DNA of 64,000 nt from positions 496,001-560,000 of the forward strand of contig NZ_CP095732.1 in NCBI RefSeq assembly GCF_020447305.1, read 5' to 3'. Every line of letters begins with the position of its first letter. The first letter of the stretch is position 1. The stretch comes from Abyssibius alkaniclasticus (GTDB lineage: Bacteria; Pseudomonadota; Alphaproteobacteria; Rhodobacterales; Rhodobacteraceae). The position numbers and the translations under genes were made by a program. This document shows positions 44,855-54,134 of the stretch, one piece after another. The notes under the pieces are model-generated. The model was given only the letters and a program-made list of their open reading frames with translations, did no database searches and was not told the DNA's origin.

Positions 44855-44925
44855 GTCAATCATTTTTTATCATAAGCAATCATATTGCACTGCAACATGA
44901 TTGCTTATGACTGTTTATGATTGAC
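44855..44925. promoter_or_regulatory. Nested symmetric operator between rhaR and rhaD
   Basis: Three inverted repeats share one centre at 44890: GTCAATCAT/ATGATTGAC (44855-44863, 44917-44925), TCATAAGCAATCAT/ATGATTGCTTATGA (44870-44883, 44897-44910), and TTGCA/TGCAA flanking the centre. The outer arms contain TTGACA and TTGACT, the -35-like elements for the two divergent directions. The layout predicts one regulator bound to both arms shutting both promoters together. Confidence 0.82.
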
Positions 44926-44995
44926 AAAACGACGCAGCGGCGACAGTTTAAGGGAAAGTTTTTACACGCGCAGCGATGCCGACCAGGAGGAATTC

Positions 44996-47098
44996 ATGCC
45001 GAAACCGATAGAAAATCAGCTGCTCGACAACCGCTGGAACGCGGAAATTGCCGCCGGGATGAGCGAATCAGAGCTGCTGCTTTACCGCTCGAACATTCTG
45101 GGGTCTGACAAGCGGGTGACGAATTATGGTGGCGGAAACACCTCGGCCAAGGTCATGGAGACGGACCCGCTGACAGGCAAGCAGGTTGAAGTGCTTTGGG
45201 TCAAAGGCTCGGGCGGCGATATCGGCTCGATCAAGATGGACGGGTTCGCCACGCTTTATATGGACAAGCTGGAGGCGCTGAAGCCGCTGTATCGTGGCGT
45301 GGATTTTGAGGATGAAATGGTCGGCTATCTGCCGCATTGCACCTTCAATCTGAACAGTCGCGCCGCCTCGATTGATACGCCGCTCCATGCCTATGTGCCG
45401 CGCAAGCATGTCGACCATGTCCATGCCGATGCAATTATCGCGATTGCGGCCTCGAAAAACTCCAGACAGCTCACCGCCGAGATATTCGGCGACAAGATCG
45501 GCTGGTTGCCGTGGAAAAAGCCGGGGTTCGAGCTGGGCCTGTGGCTTGGGAAGTTCTGCGAAGAAAACCCCGATGCCGATGGTGTGGTGCTGGAAAGCCA
45601 CGGGCTGTTCACCTGGGGCGATACCGCCAAATCCTGTTATGACATGACGATTGATGTCATCAATCAGGCGACCGCCTGGCTGGAAGCGAAAACCGCTGGA
45701 ATTGCGGCCTTTGGCGGCGCACAGCACGAAAGCCTGCCAGCCGGGGCGCGCCGCGCCGTGGCGGCACGGCTGATGCCCGTCATCCGCGGGCTTGTGTCGG
45801 GGCAGCAGCATATGGTTGGCCATTTCAACGATTCAGACACGGTGCTGGAATTTGTGAATGCCCGGAATATGCGGCCGCTGGCGGCGCTCGGCACATCTTG
45901 CCCGGACCATTTTCTGCGCACGAAGATTTGCCCGCTGGTGGTGGATTTCGAGCCGCAAACCAACAATATCGACGCCGTTCTGGACGGCCTGCCGCAACAG
46001 GTGGCGGATTATCGCGACAATTACGCCGCCTATTACAACCGCTGCAAGCACGGCAACTCGCCCGCCCTGCGTGACCCGAATGCCGTGGTCTATCTGGTGC
46101 CGGGCGTTGGCATGTTGACCTTTGCCAAAGACAAGGCCACCGCGCGCATCTCGGGCGAATTCTATGTCAATGCGATCAATGTGATGCGCGGCGCATCCGC
46201 GGTGAGCGACTATGTCGGCCTGCCGGAACAAGAGGCGTTTGACATCGAATACTGGCTGCTGGAAGAAGCAAAGCTGCAACGGATGCCCAGGCCGAAATCG
46301 CTGGCCGGGCGCGTGGCATTGGTAACGGGCGGGGCCGGGGGAATTGGCGCGGCGACGGCGGCGCGCTATCTGGCCGAAGGGGCTTGCGTGATGCTGGCCG
46401 ATATCAACGAGGACAGCCTGAAAACCGCCGCCGAAACGCTGACAGCCAGGTTCGGAGCCGATGTTCTGCGCACGGTGGTGATGAATGTCACCGATGAGGA
46501 TGCGGTTGCCGCCGCCTATGCGCATACCGCTGTGGAATTTGGCGGGGTGGATATTCTGGTGTCCAATGCGGGCATCGCCTCCTCGGCCCCGGTTGAAGAA
46601 ACGACGCTGGCGCTGTGGAACAAGAATATGTCGATTCTCAGCACCGGCTATTTTCTGGTCAGCCGCGAAGCCTTCAAGATGATGCGCGTGCAGAAGATGG
46701 GGGGTGCGGTGATCTTTGTCGCCTCCAAGAACGGGCTGGCCGCCTCGCCCAATGCCTCGGCCTATTGCACCGCCAAGGCCAGCGAAATCCATCTGGCGCG
46801 CTGCCTGGCGCTGGAAGGCGCAGAGGCCGGCATTCGGGTCAATGTGGTGAACCCGGACGCGGTGCTGCGTGGCTCCAAAATCTGGGAAGGCGAATGGCTG
46901 GACCAGCGCGCCGGCACCTATGGCACCGACAAGGATGGGCTGGAGGAAATGTATCGCCAGCGCTCCTTGCTCAAACGCTCGGTCTTTCCGGAAGATATTG
47001 CCGAGGCGGCATATTTTCTGGCGGCCGACAGCTCGTCAAAATCGACGGGCAACATCATCAATGTCGACGCAGGCAATGTGCAGGCATTCACGCGATAG
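44996..47098 (+). CDS. rhaD: Bifunctional rhamnulose-1-phosphate aldolase/lactaldehyde dehydrogenase
   Basis: A 700-residue fusion. The N-terminal class II aldolase domain (about 25-260) has NYGGGNTSAKV, LWVKGSGGDIG and a Zn-binding HVDHVHADAIIAIA; it cleaves rhamnulose-1-phosphate to dihydroxyacetone phosphate and L-lactaldehyde. The C-terminal SDR domain (about 435-700) has VALVTGGAGGIGAATA, SNAGIAS and YCTAKASE, and oxidises lactaldehyde to lactate. The ATG at 44996 has AGGAGG 5 bases upstream; the earlier TTG at 44921 lies in the operator. It is the first gene of the divergent rhaDI unit. Confidence 0.92.
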   Translation: MPKPIENQLLDNRWNAEIAAGMSESELLLYRSNILGSDKRVTNYGGGNTSAKVMETDPLTGKQVEVLWVKGSGGDIGSIKMDGFATLYMDKLEALKPLYRGVDFEDEMVGYLPHCTFNLNSRAASIDTPLHAYVPRKHVDHVHADAIIAIAASKNSRQLTAEIFGDKIGWLPWKKPGFELGLWLGKFCEENPDADGVVLESHGLFTWGDTAKSCYDMTIDVINQATAWLEAKTAGIAAFGGAQHESLPAGARRAVAARLMPVIRGLVSGQQHMVGHFNDSDTVLEFVNARNMRPLAALGTSCPDHFLRTKICPLVVDFEPQTNNIDAVLDGLPQQVADYRDNYAAYYNRCKHGNSPALRDPNAVVYLVPGVGMLTFAKDKATARISGEFYVNAINVMRGASAVSDYVGLPEQEAFDIEYWLLEEAKLQRMPRPKSLAGRVALVTGGAGGIGAATAARYLAEGACVMLADINEDSLKTAAETLTARFGADVLRTVVMNVTDEDAVAAAYAHTAVEFGGVDILVSNAGIASSAPVEETTLALWNKNMSILSTGYFLVSREAFKMMRVQKMGGAVIFVASKNGLAASPNASAYCTAKASEIHLARCLALEGAEAGIRVNVVNPDAVLRGSKIWEGEWLDQRAGTYGTDKDGLEEMYRQRSLLKRSVFPEDIAEAAYFLAADSSSKSTGNIINVDAGNVQAFTR

Positions 47099-47109
47099 GA
47101 GCGAAGACC

Positions 47110-48351
47110 ATGACCGCATTTGACAGCGCAAGGAACCAGTTCGCCGATTGGGGCGTGGATGTCGAGGCGGCCCTTGCCCGGCTGGAAACCATTGCCATTT
47201 CCGTGCATTGCTGGCAGGGCGATGATGTTGTCGGCTTTGAGGCACGCAGCGGCCAGTCGGGCGGCGGCATTCAGGCCACCGGCAACCATCCGGGCCGGGC
47301 GCGCACACCTGATGAGTTGCGTGCCGACCTTGAATTTGCCTATGCCAATATTCCCGGCGCGCACCGGCTGAATTTGCACGCGATGTATCTGGATACCGCC
47401 AAGCCGGTGGAGCGTGATGCCATCGAGTTTCAGCATTTCATCCCTTGGGTGGATTGGGCGAAGGACCAGAATATCGGGCTGGATTTCAACCCGACATTCT
47501 TTGCCCATGCCAAGGCCGATGACAATCTGACCCTGTCGCACCCCGATGCGGGCATTCGTGATTTCTGGATTGAGCATGGCAGGCGCAGCCGCGACATCGC
47601 GGCACAGATGGGGCGCGCGCTTGGCACGCCATGCGTGAACAATATCTGGGTGCCGGACGGGTATAAGGATGTGCCCATTGACCGGATGGCTGCCCGCATC
47701 CGGCTGGAAGCCGCGCTGGACAGAATGCTCGCCCCGCCCCAGGACAAGGCCCATATGCTGGATGCGGTCGAAAGCAAGCTGTTTGGCATCGGGGTTGAGG
47801 CTTGCACCGTTGGCAGCCATGAATTCTATCTCGGCTACGCCATTCGCAAGCAAATCCTGCTTTGCCTTGACATGGGCCATTTCCACCCGACGGAAAACAT
47901 CGCCGACAAGCTGAGCGCCGTGTCGCTTTCGCTGGATGAGATCTTGCTGCATGTGTCGCGCCCAATGCGCTGGGATAGCGACCATGTCATCTTGCTGAAT
48001 GACGATATTCTGACAATGGCGCAAGAGCTGGTCAGCGCCAATCTGCTGGGGCGCACCCATATCGGGCTGGATTTCTTTGATGCAACGATCAGCCGGACCG
48101 CCGCTTGGGTGATTGGCACCCGCAACATGCAAAAGGCGCTGCTGCGCGCGCTGTTGTTGCCGCTTGACCGGCTGAAGGCGGCGGAAACGGCGTTGGACCA
48201 TACAACACGCTTCATGCTGACCGAAGAGTTCAAAGACCTGCCCTTTGGCACCATCTGGGAGGAGTTTTGCGCCCGATTGGATGTGCCCGCGGGCCTTGGG
48301 CTGATGAAAGAGCTGGAATCCTACCAAGCCAGCCTGGGCGGTCGGGCTTAG
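47110..48351 (+). CDS. rhaI: L-rhamnose isomerase, RhaI type
   Basis: A 413-residue metal-dependent isomerase converting L-rhamnose to L-rhamnulose. The TIM-barrel blocks are ISVHCWQGDDVVGFE, GIQATGNHPGRARTPDEL, GLDFNPTFFAHAKA, TVGSHEFYLGYA and LCLDMGHFHPTENI (metal ligands Glu/Asp/His). It begins 11 bases after the rhaD stop with AGGAG upstream. It supplies rhamnulose for RhaK, whose product RhaD then splits, so the window holds the full phosphorylated rhamnose route. Confidence 0.9.
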   Translation: MTAFDSARNQFADWGVDVEAALARLETIAISVHCWQGDDVVGFEARSGQSGGGIQATGNHPGRARTPDELRADLEFAYANIPGAHRLNLHAMYLDTAKPVERDAIEFQHFIPWVDWAKDQNIGLDFNPTFFAHAKADDNLTLSHPDAGIRDFWIEHGRRSRDIAAQMGRALGTPCVNNIWVPDGYKDVPIDRMAARIRLEAALDRMLAPPQDKAHMLDAVESKLFGIGVEACTVGSHEFYLGYAIRKQILLCLDMGHFHPTENIADKLSAVSLSLDEILLHVSRPMRWDSDHVILLNDDILTMAQELVSANLLGRTHIGLDFFDATISRTAAWVIGTRNMQKALLRALLLPLDRLKAAETALDHTTRFMLTEEFKDLPFGTIWEEFCARLDVPAGLGLMKELESYQASLGGRA

Positions 48352-48382
48352 TCTGGCCGCCTGATTTTCCGGGCATATCCGC

Positions 48383-48422
48383 GGTGCAAAGCCCTGCGCA
48401 AGAAGCGCCCCGGCCTTGCACC
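48383..48422. terminator. Possible bidirectional hairpin between rhaI and dnaE2
   Basis: GGTGCAAAGCC (48383-48393) and GGCCTTGCACC (48412-48422) pair at 10 of 11 positions around an 18-base loop, in the short convergent spacer between the two genes. No T-run on either side, so termination is uncertain. Confidence 0.4.
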
Positions 48423-48456
48423 TTCCGGGCCGGACCGGCGCCTGTAGCTGGCCCTG

Positions 48457-51400
48457 CTAGTGAAAATCGCGGCTGGGGAACAGGCGCTTGGCCTGTTCGC
48501 GCGGATGCATGACCCGAGTCGGTTGGACCCGAGGCGCTTGACGGGCCGGGCGCGGGGCATCGTCGGCCTGGGGCTGGGTAATGCCGATGGCGCCATCCAT
48601 CGGGTGGCCAAGCTCGGACAGGCGCGGCGACATATCTTCGATATTCTGCGCGATCAGATGCACGACAATCCCCTCGCGCTGCAAATAGCCGGTCACGCGC
48701 AGCAGGCGCCCGCCCATCACGGCGCGGCGGAATTGCGCGTAAACCTTGCGCCAGACCACCACATTGCTGACCCCGGTTTCATCTTCCAGCGTCAAGAATA
48801 CCACACCCGATGCGGTGCCGGGGCGCTGGCGGGTCACGACAAGGCCGCACACGGTTAGGGTTTGCATGGGTATGCTGGCCAGTTCGGCATGGGGGGTCAG
48901 CCCCGGCATGGTCGGGCGCAAAAGCTCCATCGGATGGGCGCGCAGCGACAGGCGCATCGACACGTAATCCTCCACCACCTCTTCGCCTAAATGCATGGCG
49001 GGCAGGGTGACGGCCGGCTCGACAATTCCCTCGCCCTCGATCGGGTCATTGAACAGCGGCAGGGGCATTTGCCCGCGGATCGCCTTGACCTGCCAGAGCG
49101 CATCGCGCCGGCCAAGCCCCATTTCGGTGAAGGCATCGGCCTCGGCCAACCGCTCCAGCACCGCAGGGCCAAGGCCCGCGCGCAGCCACAAGGCCGAGGG
49201 GTCGGGGTAGCCATTGCCACGGGCGGCGACGATCCAGTCGGCATCTTCCTCCTTGAAACCCTTGATCTGGCGAAAGCCAAGCCGCAAGGCCAGCGCACCA
49301 TTGGCGCAGCGTTCCAGCGTATTGTCCCATGCGCTGGAATTCACGCAGATCGGGCGGACATCGACCTGATGCTCGCGCAGATCGCGCACAATCTGCGCGG
49401 GCGCATAAAACCCCATCGGCTGAGAATTGAGCAGCGCGCAGGCAAACACCGCCGGATGGTGGCATTTCAGCCATGCCGAAACATAGGCCAGCATGGCAAA
49501 GGCGGCGGCGTGGCTTTCGGGAAAGCCGTATTCGCCAAACCCTTCGATTTGCGAAAAGCACCTGTCGGCAAAATCGGGTGTATAGCCGCGCTCCAACATC
49601 CCGTTGATGAAACGGTCGCGAAAGGTGCTGATCGTGCCCATGCGCCGGAACGTGGCCAGCGAGCGGCGCAACCGGTCAGCCTCTTCGGGCGTAAACCCGG
49701 CGGCGACCACGGCAATCTGCATGGCCTGTTCCTGAAACAGCGGCACGCCCAGCGTCTTGCCCAGCACCTGTTCCAGCGCAGCCGAGGGAAACTCCACCGC
49801 CTCGCGCCCCTGACGGCGGTTGATATAGGGATGCACCATGCCGCCCTGAATGGGGCCGGGGCGCACGATGGCCACCTCGATGACGAGGTCGTAAAATTCG
49901 CGCGGCTTCATGCGTGGCAAAAAGTTCATCTGCGCGCGGCTTTCCACCTGAAACACCCCCACCGCATCGGCCACGCAAAGCATGTCATAGGTGGCGGTAT
50001 CGGCCTGCGGCACGGTGGCGATAGACAGCGATTTGCGCTCGTGGCCGAGCAGCAGATCAAAGGCCTTGCGAATGCAGGTCAGCATCCCAAGGCCAAGAAT
50101 ATCGACCTTGAGAATGCCAAGCGTATCAATATCGTCCTTGTCCCATTCGATGATCGTGCGGTCTTCCATCGCGGCATTTTCAATCGGGCACAGCTCGTCG
50201 AGCCGCCCTTTGGTAATGACAAACCCGCCGACATGCTGGCTAAGATGGCGCGGAAAGCCGATGATCTCGCCGATCAGCCGGATGGTCTGGGCAAGGCGGC
50301 GGTCTTTCATATCAAGCCCAAGCTCGCGGATGCGTTCAGGGTCGGCCCCGCTGCTGGACATGCCCCAGATCTGCCCCGACAGGCTGGCGGTGACATCCTG
50401 GCTAAGCCCCATGACCTTGCCCACCTCGCGGATGGCCGCGCGCGCGCGAAAATGGATGACCGTGGCGCAAAGCCCGGCGCGGTGGCGGCCATATTTCGCA
50501 TAAATGTGCTGGATCACCTCTTCGCGGCGCTCATGCTCGAAATCGACATCGATATCCGGCGGCTCGCCACGATGTTCCGACACGAAACGTTCCACCACCA
50601 TTGTAATGGTTTCGGGGCTGACATCGGTAATGCCAAGCAGGTAGCACAGAATGGAATTGGCCGCCGAGCCGCGCCCCTGGCACAGAATGCCCTGGCTGCG
50701 GGCGAATTGCACAATGTCATGCACGGTCAGGAAATAGGCCGGAAATTTCAGCTTTTCGACCAGCGCCAGTTCTTTTTTCACCTGCGCGATGGCCTTGTCC
50801 GTCGGGCCCTGCGGGTAGCGGCGTTTCAGCCCCTCGGCCGCCAGCCGCGCAAGCCGCGCCTGTGGTTCCTCGCTGTCGGAAATTTCGTCCGGGTATTCAT
50901 AGCTCAGCTCGCTCAGGCAAAAGCTGCAGCGCGCGGCAATGTCGAGCGTGCGGCGGATGGCGGCGGGGTGGTCGGCAAACAGCCGCGCCATATCGGCCGG
51001 GGCTTTCAGGCGGCGTTCGGCATTGGGCAGCGCGCGGGTGCCGATCTCATCAATGGTGATATGTTCGCGCATACAGGTCAGCACATCGGCCAGCTGCCGG
51101 CGGTTGGCGCGGTGCATCAGCACATCGCCCACAGCCACCATCGGGGCCGAGGTTTTATGCGCCAGCCGCGCGCAGCCCGCCAGCCAGGCCTGGTCGCTGC
51201 CATCATAGCGCGGCACCGCCCCCACATAGACATGGTTGGGAAATTGCCGCCGCAGCGTCTGGATAGAAGACACCGCCCGCGAAAGCCGCCCCTTTGGCAG
51301 GGCGATCAGCATCATGCCCGCGCAGCCTTGCGCCAGATCATCAAGATCGAGATGGCATTCGCCCTTGCCCGCGCGCCGCTTGCCAAGGGTCAGCAGCCGT

Positions 51401-51810
51401 GTCAGCCGTGCATAGGCCGCGCGGTCACGCGGCAGGGCGATCCAGTCCACCGGGCTGTTGGCCAGCACAAGGCGGCAGCCGACAATGAGTTTGGGCAAGG
51501 CGGGCGTGGCGTGATGCACCACCGGGCCAGAGGGGCCGCGGGATTGGCGTGAACTGCCGTCAAATTGCTGCTGCGAGCGGATTTTCACCGCCTCTTGCGC
51601 CGTTTCGCGCAGGCTTTTCAGCGCCGCATAGGCCCGCACCACACCGGCCAGCGAGTTGCGGTCGGTAATGGCAATGGCCGAAAGCCCCAGTTCAGCCGCG
51701 CGTGTGACCATTTCTTCGGGATGCGAGGCGCCGGTCAGAAAGGTGAAATTGGTGGTGACGGCCAGTTCGGCATAATCCTTGGCAAGGTCCGGGCGGTTAT
51801 GCTGGGTCAT
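48457..51810 (-). CDS. dnaE2: Error-prone DNA polymerase DnaE2/ImuC
   Basis: A 1117-residue C-family polymerase that extends past DNA lesions with low fidelity. The N-terminal PHP domain starts VTTNFTFLTGASHPEEMV with AITDRNSLAGVVRAY; the palm carries CQGRGSAANSILCYLLG and PPDIDVDFEHERREEV with the catalytic Asp residues; an OB-fold with VVTRQRPGTASGVVFLTLEDE is near the C-terminus. Length and the absence of a clamp-binding tail are normal for DnaE2. The start at 51810 overlaps the imuB stop (ATGA), so the genes are coupled. It acts with ImuA and ImuB in damage-induced mutagenesis. Confidence 0.93.
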   Translation of the reverse strand: MTQHNRPDLAKDYAELAVTTNFTFLTGASHPEEMVTRAAELGLSAIAITDRNSLAGVVRAYAALKSLRETAQEAVKIRSQQQFDGSSRQSRGPSGPVVHHATPALPKLIVGCRLVLANSPVDWIALPRDRAAYARLTRLLTLGKRRAGKGECHLDLDDLAQGCAGMMLIALPKGRLSRAVSSIQTLRRQFPNHVYVGAVPRYDGSDQAWLAGCARLAHKTSAPMVAVGDVLMHRANRRQLADVLTCMREHITIDEIGTRALPNAERRLKAPADMARLFADHPAAIRRTLDIAARCSFCLSELSYEYPDEISDSEEPQARLARLAAEGLKRRYPQGPTDKAIAQVKKELALVEKLKFPAYFLTVHDIVQFARSQGILCQGRGSAANSILCYLLGITDVSPETITMVVERFVSEHRGEPPDIDVDFEHERREEVIQHIYAKYGRHRAGLCATVIHFRARAAIREVGKVMGLSQDVTASLSGQIWGMSSSGADPERIRELGLDMKDRRLAQTIRLIGEIIGFPRHLSQHVGGFVITKGRLDELCPIENAAMEDRTIIEWDKDDIDTLGILKVDILGLGMLTCIRKAFDLLLGHERKSLSIATVPQADTATYDMLCVADAVGVFQVESRAQMNFLPRMKPREFYDLVIEVAIVRPGPIQGGMVHPYINRRQGREAVEFPSAALEQVLGKTLGVPLFQEQAMQIAVVAAGFTPEEADRLRRSLATFRRMGTISTFRDRFINGMLERGYTPDFADRCFSQIEGFGEYGFPESHAAAFAMLAYVSAWLKCHHPAVFACALLNSQPMGFYAPAQIVRDLREHQVDVRPICVNSSAWDNTLERCANGALALRLGFRQIKGFKEEDADWIVAARGNGYPDPSALWLRAGLGPAVLERLAEADAFTEMGLGRRDALWQVKAIRGQMPLPLFNDPIEGEGIVEPAVTLPAMHLGEEVVEDYVSMRLSLRAHPMELLRPTMPGLTPHAELASIPMQTLTVCGLVVTRQRPGTASGVVFLTLEDETGVSNVVVWRKVYAQFRRAVMGGRLLRVTGYLQREGIVVHLIAQNIEDMSPRLSELGHPMDGAIGITQPQADDAPRPARQAPRVQPTRVMHPREQAKRLFPSRDFH

Positions 51811-53273
51811 GCAAATTCCCCCTGCACAAACCAGCCGGGGTTTTGCGGCGTATGGAACAGCCACAGCCGCCGCCCCTGCCGGGTTTCCACCAGCCAGTAA
51901 TCGCGCAAGCCCCTGTGCCAGCTTTCATCCTCGAACCACCATTCCGGTGCAATGCGTTCCGGGCCGCGCGCCCGCCCCGTGGTCAGCGGCATCCGCCGCC
52001 AGCGAAACTGCGCCGGTGGCTGGCGCCCCTCACCGACAATCGGCTCGGGCGGGAACAGCCAGGCGGGGCGCGGGGCGGCGCGCAACCACGGCCCTTCCGG
52101 CTCGGAATAGGCCGCGGGGGCGATGAGGAAGCTGCGCTCGGGGATATGGCTATCGGCCGGCAGAAACCGCTGCACGTTTTCCAGCCCGATCCGCGTGCCG
52201 ATGCGGGTGATCAGATCATCGAGCGCGGCGCTGCCCTGCTGGCGGTGTGGGCTGAGCTGCTGCACCGGCAGACCCGCCACCTCGACCGCCTCCAGCCGCA
52301 TCTGGTCTATCCCGAAGCCGGCATCCACCTGATCGACCCCGCGCCTAAATAGCGACAGAATGCGCAGCGGCTCGCGCAAAGGGCGCGCCAGCCGCAGTTC
52401 AACCTGCTGGCTTTCGCCATCCACGCGGCGCAGGGTCAGCCGCAGAATGCGCGCGCCGGTCTCGTTCGCCTTGAGCTTGGCGCAAAGCCGGTCGAGCAGC
52501 CGCTCGGCCACCGCCATCACATCGGCGGCCAGCCCGATCGGGTCGGGCAGGGTCATGCGCACACCGTAATGCACAGGGGCGGATAGCGGGCTGACATGTT
52601 CGGGCTGCGCGCCCAAGGCTTGGTCCAGCCGCATCAGCACATCGCGGCCAAAGCGGCGGGCAAGACTGGCGCGCGGCAGGGCGGCAAGCGCGTCAATGCG
52701 CCGGATGCCCACGCGCTGCAGGGCGACCACGGTATCGGCCTCCAGCCGCAGGGCGGCCACGGGCAAATCGGCAATGGCGCCAAGCGATTCGCCCGGCGCG
52801 GCACAGCCTTCACCATAATGCGCTAGGGCCCAGGCGGCACCGCGCGTATCGGCCAGCCCGGCCTGCACGAAAAGCCCGGCACGGGCCAGCCGCTGGCGCA
52901 TATCGCAAAGCATCCGCGCCTCATCACCCCAGAGATGCACCGCGCCTGTGACATCCAGCACCAGCCCGTCGCCCCCCTCCAGCCCGACCCAGGGGCAATA
53001 GCGCGTGGCCCAGCGCGCCAAGGCCCGCAGAAAGCCCGCATCGCCCGGCATATCGGCCGGGCGGCTTTGCAGATCGGGGCAGAAGGCGCGGGCATCGGAA
53101 AAGCTCATGCCACGGTTCAGCCCCTGCTGTTCGGCGGCACGGTTCAGGCAATAAAGACGGTCGGTATTGCTGTGGCGGAGGGTCAGCGCAAAGGGGCCGT
53201 CAACCGGCCGCGCCCGCAGCGCCCTGTCGCTTGCCAGCCTCGGAAACCACAATGACACGACGCGTCTCTGCAT
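51807..53273 (-). CDS. imuB: ImuB, catalytically inactive Y-family polymerase-like protein
   Basis: A 488-residue accessory protein that bridges DnaE2 to the sliding clamp. The N-terminus VVSLWFPRLASDRAL has Trp/Phe where active Y-family enzymes have the metal-binding Asp (MDAFYA-like), the known hallmark of ImuB. Palm- and finger-like blocks (MSFSDARAFCPDL, DVTGAVHLWGDEA) follow. The C-terminus has WWFEDESWHRGLRDYWLVE and ends RLWLFHTPQNPGWFVQGEFA. The ATG at 53273 fits the conserved start; 53285 is also open. It overlaps the imuA end by about 74 bases. Confidence 0.87.
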   Translation of the reverse strand: MQRRVVSLWFPRLASDRALRARPVDGPFALTLRHSNTDRLYCLNRAAEQQGLNRGMSFSDARAFCPDLQSRPADMPGDAGFLRALARWATRYCPWVGLEGGDGLVLDVTGAVHLWGDEARMLCDMRQRLARAGLFVQAGLADTRGAAWALAHYGEGCAAPGESLGAIADLPVAALRLEADTVVALQRVGIRRIDALAALPRASLARRFGRDVLMRLDQALGAQPEHVSPLSAPVHYGVRMTLPDPIGLAADVMAVAERLLDRLCAKLKANETGARILRLTLRRVDGESQQVELRLARPLREPLRILSLFRRGVDQVDAGFGIDQMRLEAVEVAGLPVQQLSPHRQQGSAALDDLITRIGTRIGLENVQRFLPADSHIPERSFLIAPAAYSEPEGPWLRAAPRPAWLFPPEPIVGEGRQPPAQFRWRRMPLTTGRARGPERIAPEWWFEDESWHRGLRDYWLVETRQGRRLWLFHTPQNPGWFVQGEFA

Positions 53274-53805
53274 TCCAACGGACATCCCACGCTGCTATTG
53301 TTCCTGATTTGTTCTTGATAAGCGCCCAGCGCTGCAGAGTCGAGTCTGCCGCGCCGGCATCTGCATCAAAGAGCGGGGAACAGTGCCAGCGGGTTTCGGC
53401 GGCATTGCTGCCCATCGCTTCGGGGATCAGGCATAGTCCGGTGGATTTTCCGGCCTCGGCGGCCAGTTGCAACCGCCGCCCGCTGGTCAGATCGATCGCG
53501 GCATTCAGCTCGACCACCACCAGCGGCACGGCGCCCGAGCGCAGCGCCTCTTCGGCCACGGCCAGGGTTTCGGCATGGGTTTTGGGGCGGGCGAGCAACA
53601 GGCGCTGCGGGTCAAGATAAGCACCAAAGCCCACGGGGTTCAGCGCGCTGCCATCCCAGCCCGGGCGCACCCACATGACAGGTCCGCCGCCCTGGTCCGC
53701 CCCCTGGCCTGCCAGCGCAAGCGCAAAGCCCGTAGCCCCGGGGCCGCAGCTTTCATGCGTCCGGCCCTTGCGTAGCGGGAAATGAGAGAAAAGATCGGCT
53801 GACAT
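53200..53805 (-). CDS. imuA: ImuA-like RecA-related mutagenesis protein
   Basis: A 201-residue protein in the first position of the imuA-imuB-dnaE2 cassette. It has the ImuA blocks LDPQRLLLARPKTHAETLAVAEEALRSGAVPLVVVE and ALIKNKSGTIAAWDVRWNAETRRVIVVSEAG but no intact Walker A, as is usual for this family. The start at 53805 is chosen because the longer open frame to 53925 runs into the tRNA-Met gene. ImuA is thought to regulate the mutasome through RecA. I could not find a clear LexA box in the short upstream stretch. Confidence 0.8.
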   Translation of the reverse strand: MSADLFSHFPLRKGRTHESCGPGATGFALALAGQGADQGGGPVMWVRPGWDGSALNPVGFGAYLDPQRLLLARPKTHAETLAVAEEALRSGAVPLVVVELNAAIDLTSGRRLQLAAEAGKSTGLCLIPEAMGSNAAETRWHCSPLFDADAGAADSTLQRWALIKNKSGTIAAWDVRWNAETRRVIVVSEAGKRQGAAGAAG

Positions 53806-53889
53806 TTGCACAGTATAAACCGGCGATCGGCGGATTTGAATGCCAAGCACGCTGCGCGCGCCGCTGTTCCGGACAAAGAGGGGGGATGA

Positions 53890-53966
53890 TGGTGGCGAGG
53901 GGGGGACTTGAACCCCCGACCCCACGATTATGAGTCGTGTGCTCTAACCAGCTGAGCTACCTCGCC
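53890..53966 (-). tRNA. tRNA-Met (CAT anticodon)
   Basis: A complete 77-base cloverleaf: acceptor GGCGAGG pairs with CCTCGCC, D-arm AGCTCAGCTGGTTAGAGC, anticodon stem CACGA/TCGTG around loop CTCATAA, T-arm GGGGGTTCAAGTCCCCC, discriminator A and encoded CCA. The stem begins with a G-C pair and the D-loop looks like an elongator rather than an initiator; a CAU-anticodon tRNA-Ile (lysidine type) is unlikely. It sits between imuA and a palindromic repeat. Confidence 0.93.
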
Positions 53967-54018
53967 ATCGGTGCTGCTAAGTAGTGAAGGGGGGCAAAGG
54001 CGTCAAGCGGAAATTGGG

Positions 54019-54122
54019 TGCCCGTAGGGTGCGCATTCATTGCGCACCTCTTTGGTCGCATTCTTTCCGCACCTCTTTGGCCATTGCATCATGGTGCGCA
54101 ATAAATGCGCACCCTACGGGCA
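54019..54122. repeat. Long palindromic repeat element (30-bp inverted arms)
   Basis: TGCCCGTAGGGTGCGCATTC at the start of the left arm (54019-54048) is mirrored by the right arm (54093-54122), with 29 of 30 bases complementary. The arms themselves contain a smaller palindrome (GGTGCGCAAT/ATTGCGCACC type). The 44-base interior has a repeated CGCACCTCTTTGG. The GTAGGGTGCGC core is typical of dispersed non-coding repeats in proteobacteria, so this is probably a MITE- or REP-like unit inserted beside the tRNA. Confidence 0.75.
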
Positions 54123-54134
54123 AGGACTTGAGGA

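Noticed and set aside
48991-51552. 853-residue plus-strand frame opposite dnaE2
   Set aside because: An antisense shadow of dnaE2 with low-complexity His/Gln/Arg-rich translation and no domains.
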